Positions 7,357 to 16,399 are shown, counted from the stretch's first letter. The stretch is 64,000 nt of DNA from Streptomyces aureocirculatus (GCF_000720475.1 NZ_JOAP01000014.1:62001-126000); one strand, 5' to 3'. Notes: generated by a model not told the origin, from the letters alone. Program-made: numbers and translations.

Positions 7357-9642
7357 TTGAACGCCACCCCCGCATCCGACGGCTGTCCCCCGCCCAACCC
7401 ATCGGGAGCGTGCGGCACACAATCCCCGAAGACTTCGCAGGCCCCGCAGTCCTCACAGGTCCCGCACGCCCCGGAGGTCCCGCAGGCAACGGAACCCTGC
7501 ACTGTCCCGCGGCAGAAGGGCCGAAGCCTGGAGGCCGAACGGCTGCGCCACCGTACGGCCGACCTCCGCGACCTCCTCGACCACCCCGACCCGCACACGG
7601 CCGCACAGGCCGCGGCCGTCGAGAACCTGCTGCGCTGCTGGGTACGAGAGAACGCCATCCCCGCACCGGAGCAGGGCGCCCTGCGCATTCCCCTCGAAAG
7701 CAGCGGCACCGCCCTCCTCGTCCCCGTCGACTACTGGTCCGCTACCGGCTGGCACCGCTTCGGCCTCCCCTACCTGGAGGACGGCCCCAACACCGCGCCC
7801 CCCGCCGACGCCGTCACCGTCGCCGCCCTCCTCAGCCGGGAAACAGCCCGCACGACCGAACCCGGCACAACCGAACCCCATGCGACCGAACCCCATGCGA
7901 CGGGACCCAACGGGACCGAGCGTGACGCACCCGAGCCTGCCGCACCCGAGGCCGGACACCTCGCTGACGAGCGCCCCGCTGGTGGGCAGCACGCCGACGA
8001 GCGCCATGCTGACGGCCAAGCCGAAGGGAAGAGCGACGGCCAAGCCGAAGGGAAGCGCGGCGGGAAGGCCGAGGGGAGCAGCGGCGGGCAGGCCGACATC
8101 GCGCAGCCACAGTCACCGGCGCAGCCGCAGTCACCAGCGCAACCGCAGCCCCCCACCCCGGCAACCCCCGCCCCTCGCGACGTCACCGACGGCGCCGATC
8201 TGGTCGCCCGCGTCGTCGACTCCGTCCGCCGCACCGCCGACTTCATCGCCGACCGCAGGAACAACCCGGCGGACACCCCCGACCTCTTCCTCGCCGCCGA
8301 ACAGTCCCTGCTCCTCGGGCACCCGCTGCACCCGACCCCGAAGAGCCGCGAAGGCCTCTCCGACAGCGAATCGCGGCTCTACTCGCCCGAGCTGCGCGGC
8401 GCGTTCCCCCTGCACTGGCTGGCCGTCCACCACTCGGTGCTCGCCATGGACTCGGCCTGGACCGAACGTGGCCGCACCATCCCGGCCGACCAGCTCACCG
8501 CCCGCCTGGCCGGCCCCGACCTGCCGCTGCCGGACGGGCACGCGGCACTGCCCGCGCACCCCTGGCAGATCCGCGAACTCCGCCACCGCCCCGAAACCGC
8601 CGCCCTCCTGGACGCCGGTCTCCTCAGGGACCTCGGCCCCTACGGAGACCCCTGGCACCCCACCTCCTCCGTACGCACCCTCTACCGCTCCGGCGCCCCC
8701 GCGATGCTGAAGCTGTCACTCGCCCTGCGCATCACCAACTCCCGCCGTGAGAACCTCCGCAAGGAACTCCACCGCGGCGTCGAGGTCCACCGGCTGCTCC
8801 GCAGCGGCCTCGCCGAGCAGTGGCAAGCCGCTCACCCCGGCTTCGACGTGGTACGCGACCCGGCCTGGCTCGCCGTCACCGGGCCCGGCGGCGAAGCCGT
8901 CCCCGGATGCGACGTGATGATCCGGCACAACCCGTTCCGCCCCGACGACGACGCCACCTGCGTCGCCGGCCTCGTCTCACCCAGGCCGAACGCCCACACC
9001 GCAGGCCAGGACCGGGCACCCATGCACTCCCGGCTCGCCACGATCATCACCCGGCTCGCAGGCCACACCGGCCGCCCCCGCGGAGCCGTCGCCACGGAGT
9101 GGTTCCTGCGCTACCTCCAGAGCGTCGTGCGCCCCGTACTCTGGCTGGACAGCGAAGCAGGCGTCGCCCTGGAGGCGCACCAGCAGAACACCCTCCTGCT
9201 GCTCGACCCCGACGGCTGGCCCACCGGCGGCCGTTACCGCGACAACCAGGGCTACTACTTCCGTGAGTCCCGCCGCGGTGAACTCGACAAGCGGCTCCCC
9301 GGCATCGGGCAGAACAGCGACACCTTCGTCTCCGACGAGATCACCGACGAACGCTTCGCCTACTACCTCGGCATCAACAACGTCCTCGGACTCATCGGAG
9401 CCCTGGGCGCGGAACGCCTCGCCGACGAACGCATCCTCCTCGCCGCGTTCCGCCGCTTCCTCACCGACACCGCCTCGGGACCGGACCGGCTCCGCACCCC
9501 ACTGCCCGCGCGGCTACTCGACTCACCCGTGCTGCGGTGCAAGGCCAATCTGCTGACCCGGCTGCACGGCCTCGACGAACTCGTCGGCCCTGTCGACACC
9601 CAGTCCGTTTACGTCACCATCCCCAACCCCCTCCACGCATGA
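7357..9642 (+). CDS. IucA/IucC-family NIS siderophore synthetase (first)
   Basis: A 761-residue ATP-dependent carboxylate-amine ligase. NIS synthetases adenylate a carboxylic acid such as citrate and condense it with an amine or hydroxamate. Motifs are GHPLHPTPKSREG (substrate/nucleotide region), LPAHPWQIREL, SVRTLYR and LRITNSRRENLRKELH, ending PNPLHA. TTG 7357 is chosen because AAGGA (7346-7350) sits 6 bp upstream. Residues ~10-50 and ~167-278 are low complexity (TEPHA, ADER, DGQAEGK and QPQSPA repeats) and interrupt an otherwise normal ~600-residue protein. It is second in the operon. The acyltransferase and second synthetase follow on the same strand. Confidence 0.88.
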   Translation: MNATPASDGCPPPNPSGACGTQSPKTSQAPQSSQVPHAPEVPQATEPCTVPRQKGRSLEAERLRHRTADLRDLLDHPDPHTAAQAAAVENLLRCWVRENAIPAPEQGALRIPLESSGTALLVPVDYWSATGWHRFGLPYLEDGPNTAPPADAVTVAALLSRETARTTEPGTTEPHATEPHATGPNGTERDAPEPAAPEAGHLADERPAGGQHADERHADGQAEGKSDGQAEGKRGGKAEGSSGGQADIAQPQSPAQPQSPAQPQPPTPATPAPRDVTDGADLVARVVDSVRRTADFIADRRNNPADTPDLFLAAEQSLLLGHPLHPTPKSREGLSDSESRLYSPELRGAFPLHWLAVHHSVLAMDSAWTERGRTIPADQLTARLAGPDLPLPDGHAALPAHPWQIRELRHRPETAALLDAGLLRDLGPYGDPWHPTSSVRTLYRSGAPAMLKLSLALRITNSRRENLRKELHRGVEVHRLLRSGLAEQWQAAHPGFDVVRDPAWLAVTGPGGEAVPGCDVMIRHNPFRPDDDATCVAGLVSPRPNAHTAGQDRAPMHSRLATIITRLAGHTGRPRGAVATEWFLRYLQSVVRPVLWLDSEAGVALEAHQQNTLLLLDPDGWPTGGRYRDNQGYYFRESRRGELDKRLPGIGQNSDTFVSDEITDERFAYYLGINNVLGLIGALGAERLADERILLAAFRRFLTDTASGPDRLRTPLPARLLDSPVLRCKANLLTRLHGLDELVGPVDTQSVYVTIPNPLHA

Positions 9643-9898
9643 CCCGCACTCGCACTTGCACTCGCATCCGGATGCATCTACATCGAGATCTGCATCTACA
9701 TCTAGATCTGTATCCGCAGGCTGCATCCGCCCTCGTCCCATCCCGCCCAGCGCCCGAACCCTCGCTCTCGTCAGCGACGCGAACCACCTCCTCAGCGCCA
9801 CCGACGTAAGCGCCCCCTCACCCCACCGATGACCATGACCCCTTCCTGAGGACCAGGCCCACCCCTGCCGCATCCCCATCTCCGAGAGGAGCGACGTC
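9643..9898 (+). other. Simple-sequence spacer 2 of the siderophore operon
   Basis: 256 bp with CGCACTTGCACTCGCATC-type repeats followed by an AT-richer stretch of GCATCTACATC/GAGATC repeats (about 9655-9715). No gene or terminator is apparent. The next start (GTG 9899) has GAGAGGA upstream. Confidence 0.65.
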
Positions 9899-10699
9899 GT
9901 GCCTCCCACCGACGCGAGCACCGACGCCGGAACCGAGCCCGCCACCGCGGCTGCCACGGACGGCGAAGACACCCTGGACCTGCGGTTGCCCGACGAACTC
10001 GTCGCGCTGTTCGCCGACAGCGGTGACCACACCTCGCTCCTCACCCCCGAAGGCACCCCGCCCTCCGACCACGCAGGGGCAGCCGCAGCCGCAACCGCAG
10101 CCGCAACTTCGGCCGACGCGGCGCGCGGCGATCTGCTCGACCACGTCGCCACTTGGGGTCCGGTCACCACCGGCCTGGGCGTCTTCCAGCTCGTCCCCGT
10201 ACGTCTCGAACGCGACCTCCCGCTCATCAGCCGGTGGATGAACGACCCCGCCGTGGCGGCCTTCTGGGAACTGGCGGGCTCCGCTTCCGTCACCGAGGCA
10301 CATCTGCGGCCCCAGCTCGAAGGCGACGGACGCAGCGTCCCCTGCCTCGGCGTCCTGGACGGCGCCCCGATGAGCTACTGGGAGATCTATCGGGCCGACC
10401 TGGACCCGCTGGCCCGTCACTACCCCGCACGCCCCCACGACACCGGGATCCACCTCCTTGTCGGCCAGGTCTCCGATCGCGGCCGCGGCCTCGGCAGCAC
10501 CCTGCTACGGGCGACAGCCGATCTCGTACTCGACCACCGACGCTCCTGCGCACGCGTCGTGGCGGAACCCGACCTGCGCAACACCCCCTCCGTCTCCGCC
10601 TTCCTCAGCGGCGGTTTCCGCTTCGCCGCCGAGGTCGATCTGCCCGACAAGCGCGCGGCGCTCATGGTCCGCGACCGTGCCCTGCGTGCCGTGCTGTGA
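9899..10699 (+). CDS. Siderophore acyltransferase (GNAT, AlcB/IucB-like)
   Basis: A 266-residue GNAT-fold acyltransferase of the siderophore-associated type that acylates an (N-hydroxy)diamine. GTG 9899 is preceded by GAGAGGA. The catalytic domain begins near residue 95 (PVRLERDLPLISRWMNDPAV) and contains YWEIYRAD, the acyl-CoA loop DRGRGLGSTLL and the VAEPDLRN segment typical of this subfamily. The first ~90 residues are poorly conserved and include an Ala/Thr run encoded by GCAGCC repeats. Its position between two NIS synthetases supports the role. The acyl donor (acetyl-, succinyl- or longer) cannot be read from the sequence. Confidence 0.85.
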   Translation: MPPTDASTDAGTEPATAAATDGEDTLDLRLPDELVALFADSGDHTSLLTPEGTPPSDHAGAAAAATAAATSADAARGDLLDHVATWGPVTTGLGVFQLVPVRLERDLPLISRWMNDPAVAAFWELAGSASVTEAHLRPQLEGDGRSVPCLGVLDGAPMSYWEIYRADLDPLARHYPARPHDTGIHLLVGQVSDRGRGLGSTLLRATADLVLDHRRSCARVVAEPDLRNTPSVSAFLSGGFRFAAEVDLPDKRAALMVRDRALRAVL

Positions 10700-10871
10700 C
10701 CCGCCGTTCCCGCCGTTCCCGCCACTCCGGCCGCTCCCGCCACTTCTGCTCCTTCCGTTCCTTCTGCCCTACGCCGATTCGTTCGCCGATCCGTTCGCCG
10801 ACCCGCTCGCTGGCCCACTCACCTCTACTACACCGCTCGACCCGATCCGGTTCCCTCCCCGAGGAGTCCCC
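10700..10871 (+). other. Simple-sequence spacer 3 of the siderophore operon
   Basis: 172 bp of CCGCCGTTC-type and CCGATTCGTTCG/CCGATCCGTTCG tandem units followed by a GAGGAG ribosome site (10861-10866) for GTG 10872. No gene or terminator is seen. It is the third spacer of the operon made of short tandem repeats. Confidence 0.65.
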
Positions 10872-12869
10872 GTGCCGAATCCTTCCGCCCCCGCGACATC
10901 CGGCGGCCCCGCCGATCTCTACGACCCGCCCGAGCTGACCCGGGAACGCTGGGAGGCGGCCGGTCGCCGGCTCCTGGCGAAGATCGTCGGTGAGTTCGCG
11001 TACGAAGAAATCCTGCGGCCGGTACGCGCCGGGCAGGGCGCCGCCGTGCGTGGCCGGGAAGGCGGTGCGGCGACCTGCGAGGGGAGTACTGCCGTACTCG
11101 GGGAGGGGAGTGCTGCCGCGGCCGAGGAGGGAAGAATCGGCGCGGCCCACGAGGCAAGCGCAGGCTCAGTCCACGAGGAAAGCGCAGGCGCAGCCACCTA
11201 CACCGTCCTCCTCGACGAGCCCGCCACGCAGGGAGAAACCCGCCCCCGCCTCACCTTCCGCGCCCGCCGCGGCGCGTACGGCAGTTGGCGCGTGGAACCG
11301 GAGAGCCTGACCCTCACCGACGCCGACGGTGACCCGCGCCCCTGCACCGACCCGCTGCGCTTCCTGACCGCTGCCCGCCGCACCCTCGAACTCGACGGCG
11401 CGACCCTCGGTCACCTCATCCGTGAACTCACCGTGACCCTCAGCGCCGACACCCGCCTCGACCACGGCGCCCTGACCGCAGAGCAGCTCGCCGACCTCGG
11501 CTACGCGGAACTCGAGGGCCACCAGACCGGTCACCCCTGGCTCGTCCTCAACAAGGGCCGCATCGGTTTCTCCGCGACGGACGCGCGGCAGTGGGCCCCC
11601 GAGGCGCGCACCAGCACCGCCATCCCCTGGATCGCCGTGCACACAGCCATCGCCACCTACAGGGGCGTGCCGGGCCTTGACACCCCCGACGAGCTGTACG
11701 CCCGGGAGCTCGAGCCCGCCACCCGGGAGACGTACGCCGCCATACTTCGCTCACGCGGTCTCGAACCGCGGGAGTACCTGTACCTGCCCGTGCACCCCTG
11801 GCAGTGGGACGACGTCGTGCTGCCCCTCTTCGCACCGTCCGTGGCCGCCGGAATGATCGTTCCGCTGCCCCCGGACGGTGATCTGCGTCTGCCCCAACAG
11901 TCCATCCGGACCTTCTTGAACACCACCCGCCCCGACCGTCACACGATCAAGCTGCCACTCTCGGTCCTCAACACCTTGGTCTGGCGGGGCCTGCCCACCG
12001 AGCGCACGCTCGCCGCGTCGGCCGTCACCTCCTGGGTGCAGGCCCTGCGCGACAGCGACCCCTTCCTGCGCGACGAGTGCCGGGTGATCCTCCTCGGAGA
12101 GGTCGCATCCGTGGCCGTCGAGCATCCGGTGTACGACTCGCTCCCGGAAGTTCCCTACCAGTACAAGGAACTGTTGGGCGCGATCTGGCGCGAGCCCCTG
12201 ACGCGCCACCTCGCGCCGGGGGAGCGCGCCCGCACACTCGCCGCGCTGCTGCACACCGATCCGCAGGGCCGCGCCTTCGTCGCCGAACTGGTCGCCCGTT
12301 CCGGAATGACCCCCACTTCCTGGCTGACGCATCTGTTCGCCGCGCTGCTCCCGCCCCTGCTGCAGTTCCTCTACCGATACGGAACGGTCTTCTCCCCGCA
12401 CGGCGAGAACGCCATCGTCGTCTTCGACGACAAGGACGTTCCCGTCCGCCTAGCGGTCAAGGACTTCGTGGACGACGTCAATGTCAGCGCGGAACGCGTG
12501 GCGGAGCACGCCACCATGCCCGACGACGTGCGTGACATCCTGCTGACCGAGCCACCGGCCTTCCTGACCCAGTTCATCCACGCCGGGCTCTTCGTAGGAG
12601 TCTTCCGCTATCTCGCCCCGCTCTGCGAGGAACAACTGGGTGTCCCCGAAGGGGACTTCTGGTCCCTCGTCCGGGCCGAGATCCTGCGCCACCAGGCGCG
12701 CGCTCCGGAGCTCAAGGAGCGCTATGAGCTGTTCGACCTGTTCACACCACGTATCGAGCGCCTGTGTCTGAACCGGAACCGGCTTCACCTCGACGGCTAC
12801 CGCGACCGTGCCGAGCGCCCGCACGCCGCCGTCCACGGGACCGTGCCCAATCCTCTGCACCAGCCTTGA
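10872..12869 (+). CDS. IucA/IucC-family NIS siderophore synthetase (second)
   Basis: A 665-residue NIS synthetase, last gene of the operon. GTG 10872 follows GAGGAG by 5 bp. Family motifs are GHPWLVLNKGRIGFS, LPVHPWQWDD (about 304-313), QQSIRTFLN, KLPLSVLNTLVWRGLP and the metal/ATP region HGENAIVVFDDKDVPVRLAVKDF, ending PNPLHQP. It is only distantly similar to the first synthetase, as expected for enzymes catalysing successive condensations. Residues ~54-109 are an Ala/Glu/Gly-rich insertion (repeated EEG, EGSA and HE(A/E)SAG) absent from typical members. A DinG-like helicase gene starts 49 bp downstream. Confidence 0.88.
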   Translation: MPNPSAPATSGGPADLYDPPELTRERWEAAGRRLLAKIVGEFAYEEILRPVRAGQGAAVRGREGGAATCEGSTAVLGEGSAAAAEEGRIGAAHEASAGSVHEESAGAATYTVLLDEPATQGETRPRLTFRARRGAYGSWRVEPESLTLTDADGDPRPCTDPLRFLTAARRTLELDGATLGHLIRELTVTLSADTRLDHGALTAEQLADLGYAELEGHQTGHPWLVLNKGRIGFSATDARQWAPEARTSTAIPWIAVHTAIATYRGVPGLDTPDELYARELEPATRETYAAILRSRGLEPREYLYLPVHPWQWDDVVLPLFAPSVAAGMIVPLPPDGDLRLPQQSIRTFLNTTRPDRHTIKLPLSVLNTLVWRGLPTERTLAASAVTSWVQALRDSDPFLRDECRVILLGEVASVAVEHPVYDSLPEVPYQYKELLGAIWREPLTRHLAPGERARTLAALLHTDPQGRAFVAELVARSGMTPTSWLTHLFAALLPPLLQFLYRYGTVFSPHGENAIVVFDDKDVPVRLAVKDFVDDVNVSAERVAEHATMPDDVRDILLTEPPAFLTQFIHAGLFVGVFRYLAPLCEEQLGVPEGDFWSLVRAEILRHQARAPELKERYELFDLFTPRIERLCLNRNRLHLDGYRDRAERPHAAVHGTVPNPLHQP

Positions 12870-12918
12870 TCGCCGCGTTGTCAGCGTTGTCAGTGGGGCG
12901 TCGTAGGGTGGTCGAGCT

Positions 12919-14958
12919 ATGACGAAGCCCTCCCTCCCCGAGCTCCTGCACGCCGCTGTCGCCGCCGTCGGCGGCACGGAGCGGCCCGGCCAGGTCACGA
13001 TGGCCGAGACCGTCGCCGAGGCGATCGACGACGGCTCCCACGTCCTTGTCCAGGCCGGCACCGGCACCGGCAAGTCCCTCGGCTATCTGGTGCCCGCACT
13101 GGCGCACGGGGAGCGGGTCGTCGTCGCGACGGCCACCCTCGCCCTGCAGCGTCAGCTCGTGGAGCGCGACCTGCCGCGCACGGTGGACGCGCTGCAGCCG
13201 CTGCTGCGCCGCCGCCCCGAGTTCGCCATGCTCAAGGGCCGGTCGAACTACTTGTGTCTGCACCGCCTCCATGAAGGCATGCCGCAGGACGAGGAGGAGG
13301 GCCTCTTCGACCAGTTCGAGGCGGCGGCACCCACCAGCAAGCTGGGCCGGGACCTGCTGCGTATGCGGGACTGGGCGGACGAGACGGAGACCGGCGACCG
13401 CGACAACCTCACCCCGGGCGTCTCCGACCGCGCCTGGGCGCAGGTCTCGGTGTCCTCCCGGGAGTGTCTCGGCGCCTCGAAGTGCGCGTACGGCCAGGAG
13501 TGCTTCGCCGAGATGGCCCGAGAGCGGGCGAAGCTCTCCGACGTCGTGGTCACCAATCACGCGCTGCTCGCGATCGACGCCATCGAGGGCGCCCCCGTCC
13601 TGCCCCAGCACGAGGTGCTGATCGTGGACGAGGCCCATGAGCTGGTCTCCCGCGTCACCGGCGTGGCCACCGGCGAGCTCACTCCGGGACAGGTCAACCG
13701 CGCGGTGCGGCGAGCGGCGAGGCTCGTCAACGAGAAGGCTGCGGATCAGCTCCAGACCGCCGCGGAGGGCTTCGAGCGGCTCATGGAGCTGGCACTGCCG
13801 GGACGCCTCGAAGAGGTGCCGGAGGACCTCGGCTATGCCCTGATGGCGCTGCGGGACGCCGCCCGCACGGTCATCTCGGCCCTCGGCTCCGCGCGCGACA
13901 AGTCCGTACAGGACGAGGACGCGGTCCGTAAGCAGGCCCTGGCTGCCGTGGAGTCGATCCACGACGTGTCGGAGCGCATCACGAACGGCTCCGAGTACGA
14001 CGTGGTGTGGTATGAGCGCCATGACCGCTTCGGCGCTTCCCTGAGGGTGGCGCCGATGTCCGTGTCGGGCCTGCTCCGCGAGAAGCTCTTCACCGACCGC
14101 TCCGTGATCCTCACGTCGGCCACGCTCAAGCTCGGCGGGGACTTCAACGGCGTCGGGGCCTCCCTGGGGCTCGCCCCGGAGGGCACCCAGTCCGAGGACG
14201 CCCCGGTCTGGAAGGGCGTCGACGTCGGCTCACCCTTCGACTACCGCAAACAGGGCATTCTGTACGTGGCGCAGCACCTGGCCCGGCCGGGCCGGGACGG
14301 CACGCGTGACGACATGCTGGATGAGCTCACGGAACTCATCGAGGCCGCAGGCGGGCGGACTCTCGGCCTGTTCTCCTCGATGCGGGCGGCGCAGTCCGCG
14401 GCCGAGGAACTGCGGGGCCGGCTGGACATGCCGATCCTGCTGCAGGGCGAGGAGACCCTTGGCGAGCTGATCAAGGGATTCGCGGCGGACACGCGGACCT
14501 GCCTGTTCGGCACGCTCTCGCTGTGGCAGGGCGTCGACGTACCGGGAGCGAGTTGTCAGCTTGTGGTCATGGACAAGATCCCCTTCCCGCGCCCCGACGA
14601 TCCGCTGATGAGTGCCCGGCAGAAGGCCGTCGACGACGCGGGCGGCAATGGCTTCATGGCGGTCGCGGCGACGCACGCGGCCCTGCTGATGGCTCAGGGG
14701 GCAGGCCGTCTCGTCCGGGCGTCGGAGGACCGCGGTGTGGTGGCGATCCTGGACCCGCGTCTGGCCACGGCCCGCTACGGAAGCTATCTGCGGGCGTCAC
14801 TGCCGGACTTCTGGTACACGACGGACCGTAATCAGGTGCGCCGTTCCCTGGCGGCGATCGACGCGAGCGCGAAGGCGGCGGACGCGGAGGCGGCGAGTGC
14901 GGGGGCTGTGGGTGCCGGGGCTGCAGGTGCAGAGGACGCTGAGGGGGCTGAGGCGTAG
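12919..14958 (+). CDS. DinG-like Fe-S ATP-dependent DNA helicase
   Basis: A 679-residue XPD/DinG-type superfamily 2 helicase, 5'-3' on DNA in characterised members. Walker A GTGTGKS is at about 47-53 and the DEAH box (VDEAHEL) at about 237. Cysteines near 113 (NYLCLH) and in the group ECLGASKCAYGQEC (about 182-193) fit the 4Fe-4S domain. The C-terminal helicase motifs include LFSSMRAA, LWQGVDVPG and QGAGRLVR. The last ~40 residues are an Ala/Gly-rich tail. The gene is convergent with lexA through a hairpin at 15050-15080. I see no LexA box upstream. Confidence 0.92.
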   Translation: MTKPSLPELLHAAVAAVGGTERPGQVTMAETVAEAIDDGSHVLVQAGTGTGKSLGYLVPALAHGERVVVATATLALQRQLVERDLPRTVDALQPLLRRRPEFAMLKGRSNYLCLHRLHEGMPQDEEEGLFDQFEAAAPTSKLGRDLLRMRDWADETETGDRDNLTPGVSDRAWAQVSVSSRECLGASKCAYGQECFAEMARERAKLSDVVVTNHALLAIDAIEGAPVLPQHEVLIVDEAHELVSRVTGVATGELTPGQVNRAVRRAARLVNEKAADQLQTAAEGFERLMELALPGRLEEVPEDLGYALMALRDAARTVISALGSARDKSVQDEDAVRKQALAAVESIHDVSERITNGSEYDVVWYERHDRFGASLRVAPMSVSGLLREKLFTDRSVILTSATLKLGGDFNGVGASLGLAPEGTQSEDAPVWKGVDVGSPFDYRKQGILYVAQHLARPGRDGTRDDMLDELTELIEAAGGRTLGLFSSMRAAQSAAEELRGRLDMPILLQGEETLGELIKGFAADTRTCLFGTLSLWQGVDVPGASCQLVVMDKIPFPRPDDPLMSARQKAVDDAGGNGFMAVAATHAALLMAQGAGRLVRASEDRGVVAILDPRLATARYGSYLRASLPDFWYTTDRNQVRRSLAAIDASAKAADAEAASAGAVGAGAAGAEDAEGAEA

Positions 14959-15049
14959 TCCGGTCCCCTCCGGCATGCGGACTGTGCCGATGGCCTGCGG
15001 TCTGCACCGATCGGAAACATGCACTGTGCACCGATCAGAAAAGAGTCGA

Positions 15050-15080
15050 GCCCCGGAACCGGCGCAGTAGGTCCCGGGGC
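15050..15080. terminator. Hairpin between convergent dinG-like gene and lexA
   Basis: Arms GCCCCGG (15050-15056) and CCGGGGC (15074-15080) with a 17-nt loop. It lies between the helicase stop (14958) and the lexA stop (15099). Just upstream is a direct repeat of TGCACCGATC (about 15003 and 15028). Confidence 0.6.
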
Positions 15081-15098
15081 CCGGTCAGGGGCGAAGGC

Positions 15099-15884
15099 TC
15101 ACACGCGACGCAGGACCGCGACGACCTTGCCGAGAATGGTCGCCTCGTCGCCGGGGATCGGCTGGTACGCGGAGTTGTGCGGGAGCAGCCATACGTGCCC
15201 GTCCTCGCGCTTGAAACGCTTCACGGTCGCCTCACCGTCGAGCATGGCGGCGACGATGTCGCCGTTCTCCGCGACGGGCTGGCGGCGGACCGTGACCCAG
15301 TCGCCGTCGCAGATGGCGGCCTCGATCATGGAGTCGCCGACGACCTTCAGGACGAAGAGCTCACCGTCACCGACGAGCTGGCGGGGGAGGGGGAACACAT
15401 CCTCGACGGACTCCTCGGCGAGGATCGGGCCACCGGCCGCGATGCGGCCGACAAGCGGCACGTACGAAGCGGCGGGCTTGCCGGTGGTGTCGGCGGCCTG
15501 GGTGCTCGGCTGGTCGGATCCGCGCACCTCGTACGCCCGGGGGCGGTGCGGGTCGCGGCGCAGGAAGCCCTTGCGCTCGAGCGCCATGAGCTGGTGGGCC
15601 ACCGACGAGGTGCTGGAGAGGCCGACTGCCTGTCCGATCTCCCGCATCGACGGCGGGTAACCGCGCCGCTGCACCGAGTCCCTGATGACCTCGATCACCC
15701 GGCGCTGGCGATCGGTGAGCCCGGAGCTGTCCGCGCGGATCCCTGGAGGTCGGCCCGGCAGGGAGCGAGCGGGCTTGGGCCCCTCCTGGTTCGTGGCTGC
15801 GTCATTCATTGCATGCACCGGCTCGAATCGGCTCTGGGAGCGGTCCTGGGCACTGATGGTGGCGCTGTCTGCGGTGGTGGTCAC
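15099..15884 (-). CDS. lexA: SOS repressor LexA
   Basis: A 261-residue LexA. GTG 15884 has GAGAGGGG 9 bp upstream. A ~45-residue N-terminal extension precedes the winged-helix DNA-binding domain (about 55-120, [20 protein letters not shown]). The C-terminal S24 peptidase domain has the self-cleavage site Ala150-Gly151 (RIAAGG), the catalytic Ser185 (GDSM) and Lys222 (EATVKRF). RecA-stimulated autocleavage relieves repression of DNA-damage genes. A LexA box 68 bp upstream (15952-15965) indicates autoregulation. nrdR is divergent. Confidence 0.97.
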   Translation of the reverse strand: MTTTADSATISAQDRSQSRFEPVHAMNDAATNQEGPKPARSLPGRPPGIRADSSGLTDRQRRVIEVIRDSVQRRGYPPSMREIGQAVGLSSTSSVAHQLMALERKGFLRRDPHRPRAYEVRGSDQPSTQAADTTGKPAASYVPLVGRIAAGGPILAEESVEDVFPLPRQLVGDGELFVLKVVGDSMIEAAICDGDWVTVRRQPVAENGDIVAAMLDGEATVKRFKREDGHVWLLPHNSAYQPIPGDEATILGKVVAVLRRV

Positions 15885-15951
15885 GTCGGTCGGCCCCTCT
15901 CGAGATGTTCTCCCTAGTTAGCCAACGGTAGTTGCTTTCGAAAGGTTGCGC

Positions 15952-15965
15952 CAAACACACGTTCG
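15952..15965 (-). promoter_or_regulatory. LexA box
   Basis: The minus strand reads CGAACGTGTGTTTG, matching the Gram-positive SOS box CGAAC-N4-GTTYG. It is positioned for lexA autorepression. It is 435 bp from nrdR, so it probably does not control that gene. Confidence 0.85.
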
Positions 15966-16245
15966 AGTGAAAAATCGCAGATTACCTGACGTGATCATGT
16001 GTCGAGGTGTATGGCTATCGCTCGGACCGAAAGGAAATTCGGTTCATTACGGTACGCTTCACCGCCGGGGTCCCGGCCCTGCGGGGTGAGGCTCCATAGT
16101 GCCACTCGGTGCACCGTCAACTCGGTAGCGGGTCCTTCCGGGTGGCGTCGGCTCGGGGTCGAGGGTTCGCGCGCTGGGCGCGCGGGCCTGTCGTGCGAGG
16201 GCGCCCCCGGGCGACACGCGATGGTGTCGAAATTTACGGCAAACC

Positions 16246-16289
16246 CCAGATCTAGTGGTTGGATTGCAGCCGCAGCCCAGAAGTTGTGG
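16246..16289 (+). promoter_or_regulatory. Pair of NrdR boxes
   Basis: CCAGATCTAGTGG (16246-16258) and CCAGAAGTTGTGG (16277-16289) share a CCAG-N5-GTGG frame and lie 31 bp centre to centre, about three helical turns. Paired boxes at this spacing are the known NrdR operator layout. They sit ~110 bp before nrdR, implying autorepression of nrdR-nrdJ. Confidence 0.7.
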
Positions 16290-16399
16290 TCCCTGGTCTT
16301 TCAGGCCCGCGGGCATCGCCTATGCTGGGGGCTGCTTCGAGGGCCTCAAGGGCCCGTTGAGGTCTTTGAGTCGTGCCGTGAAGGAGGGTTGGGAGTTCC

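Larger units (their letters stand above)
15885..16399. other. Divergent lexA / nrdR regulatory region
   Basis: 515 bp without a gene. It holds the LexA box (15952-15965) and two NrdR boxes (16246-16258, 16277-16289). GC-rich inverted segments at about 16165-16220 (GCGCGC/GGGCGC) could form leader structure. I looked for B12-riboswitch core elements because NrdJ is a cobalamin enzyme and found none. Confidence 0.7.

Noticed and set aside
15966..16399. Cobalamin riboswitch upstream of nrdR-nrdJ
   Set aside because: I looked because NrdJ needs B12, but the conserved core and B12-box-like elements were not found. NrdR boxes explain the regulation.
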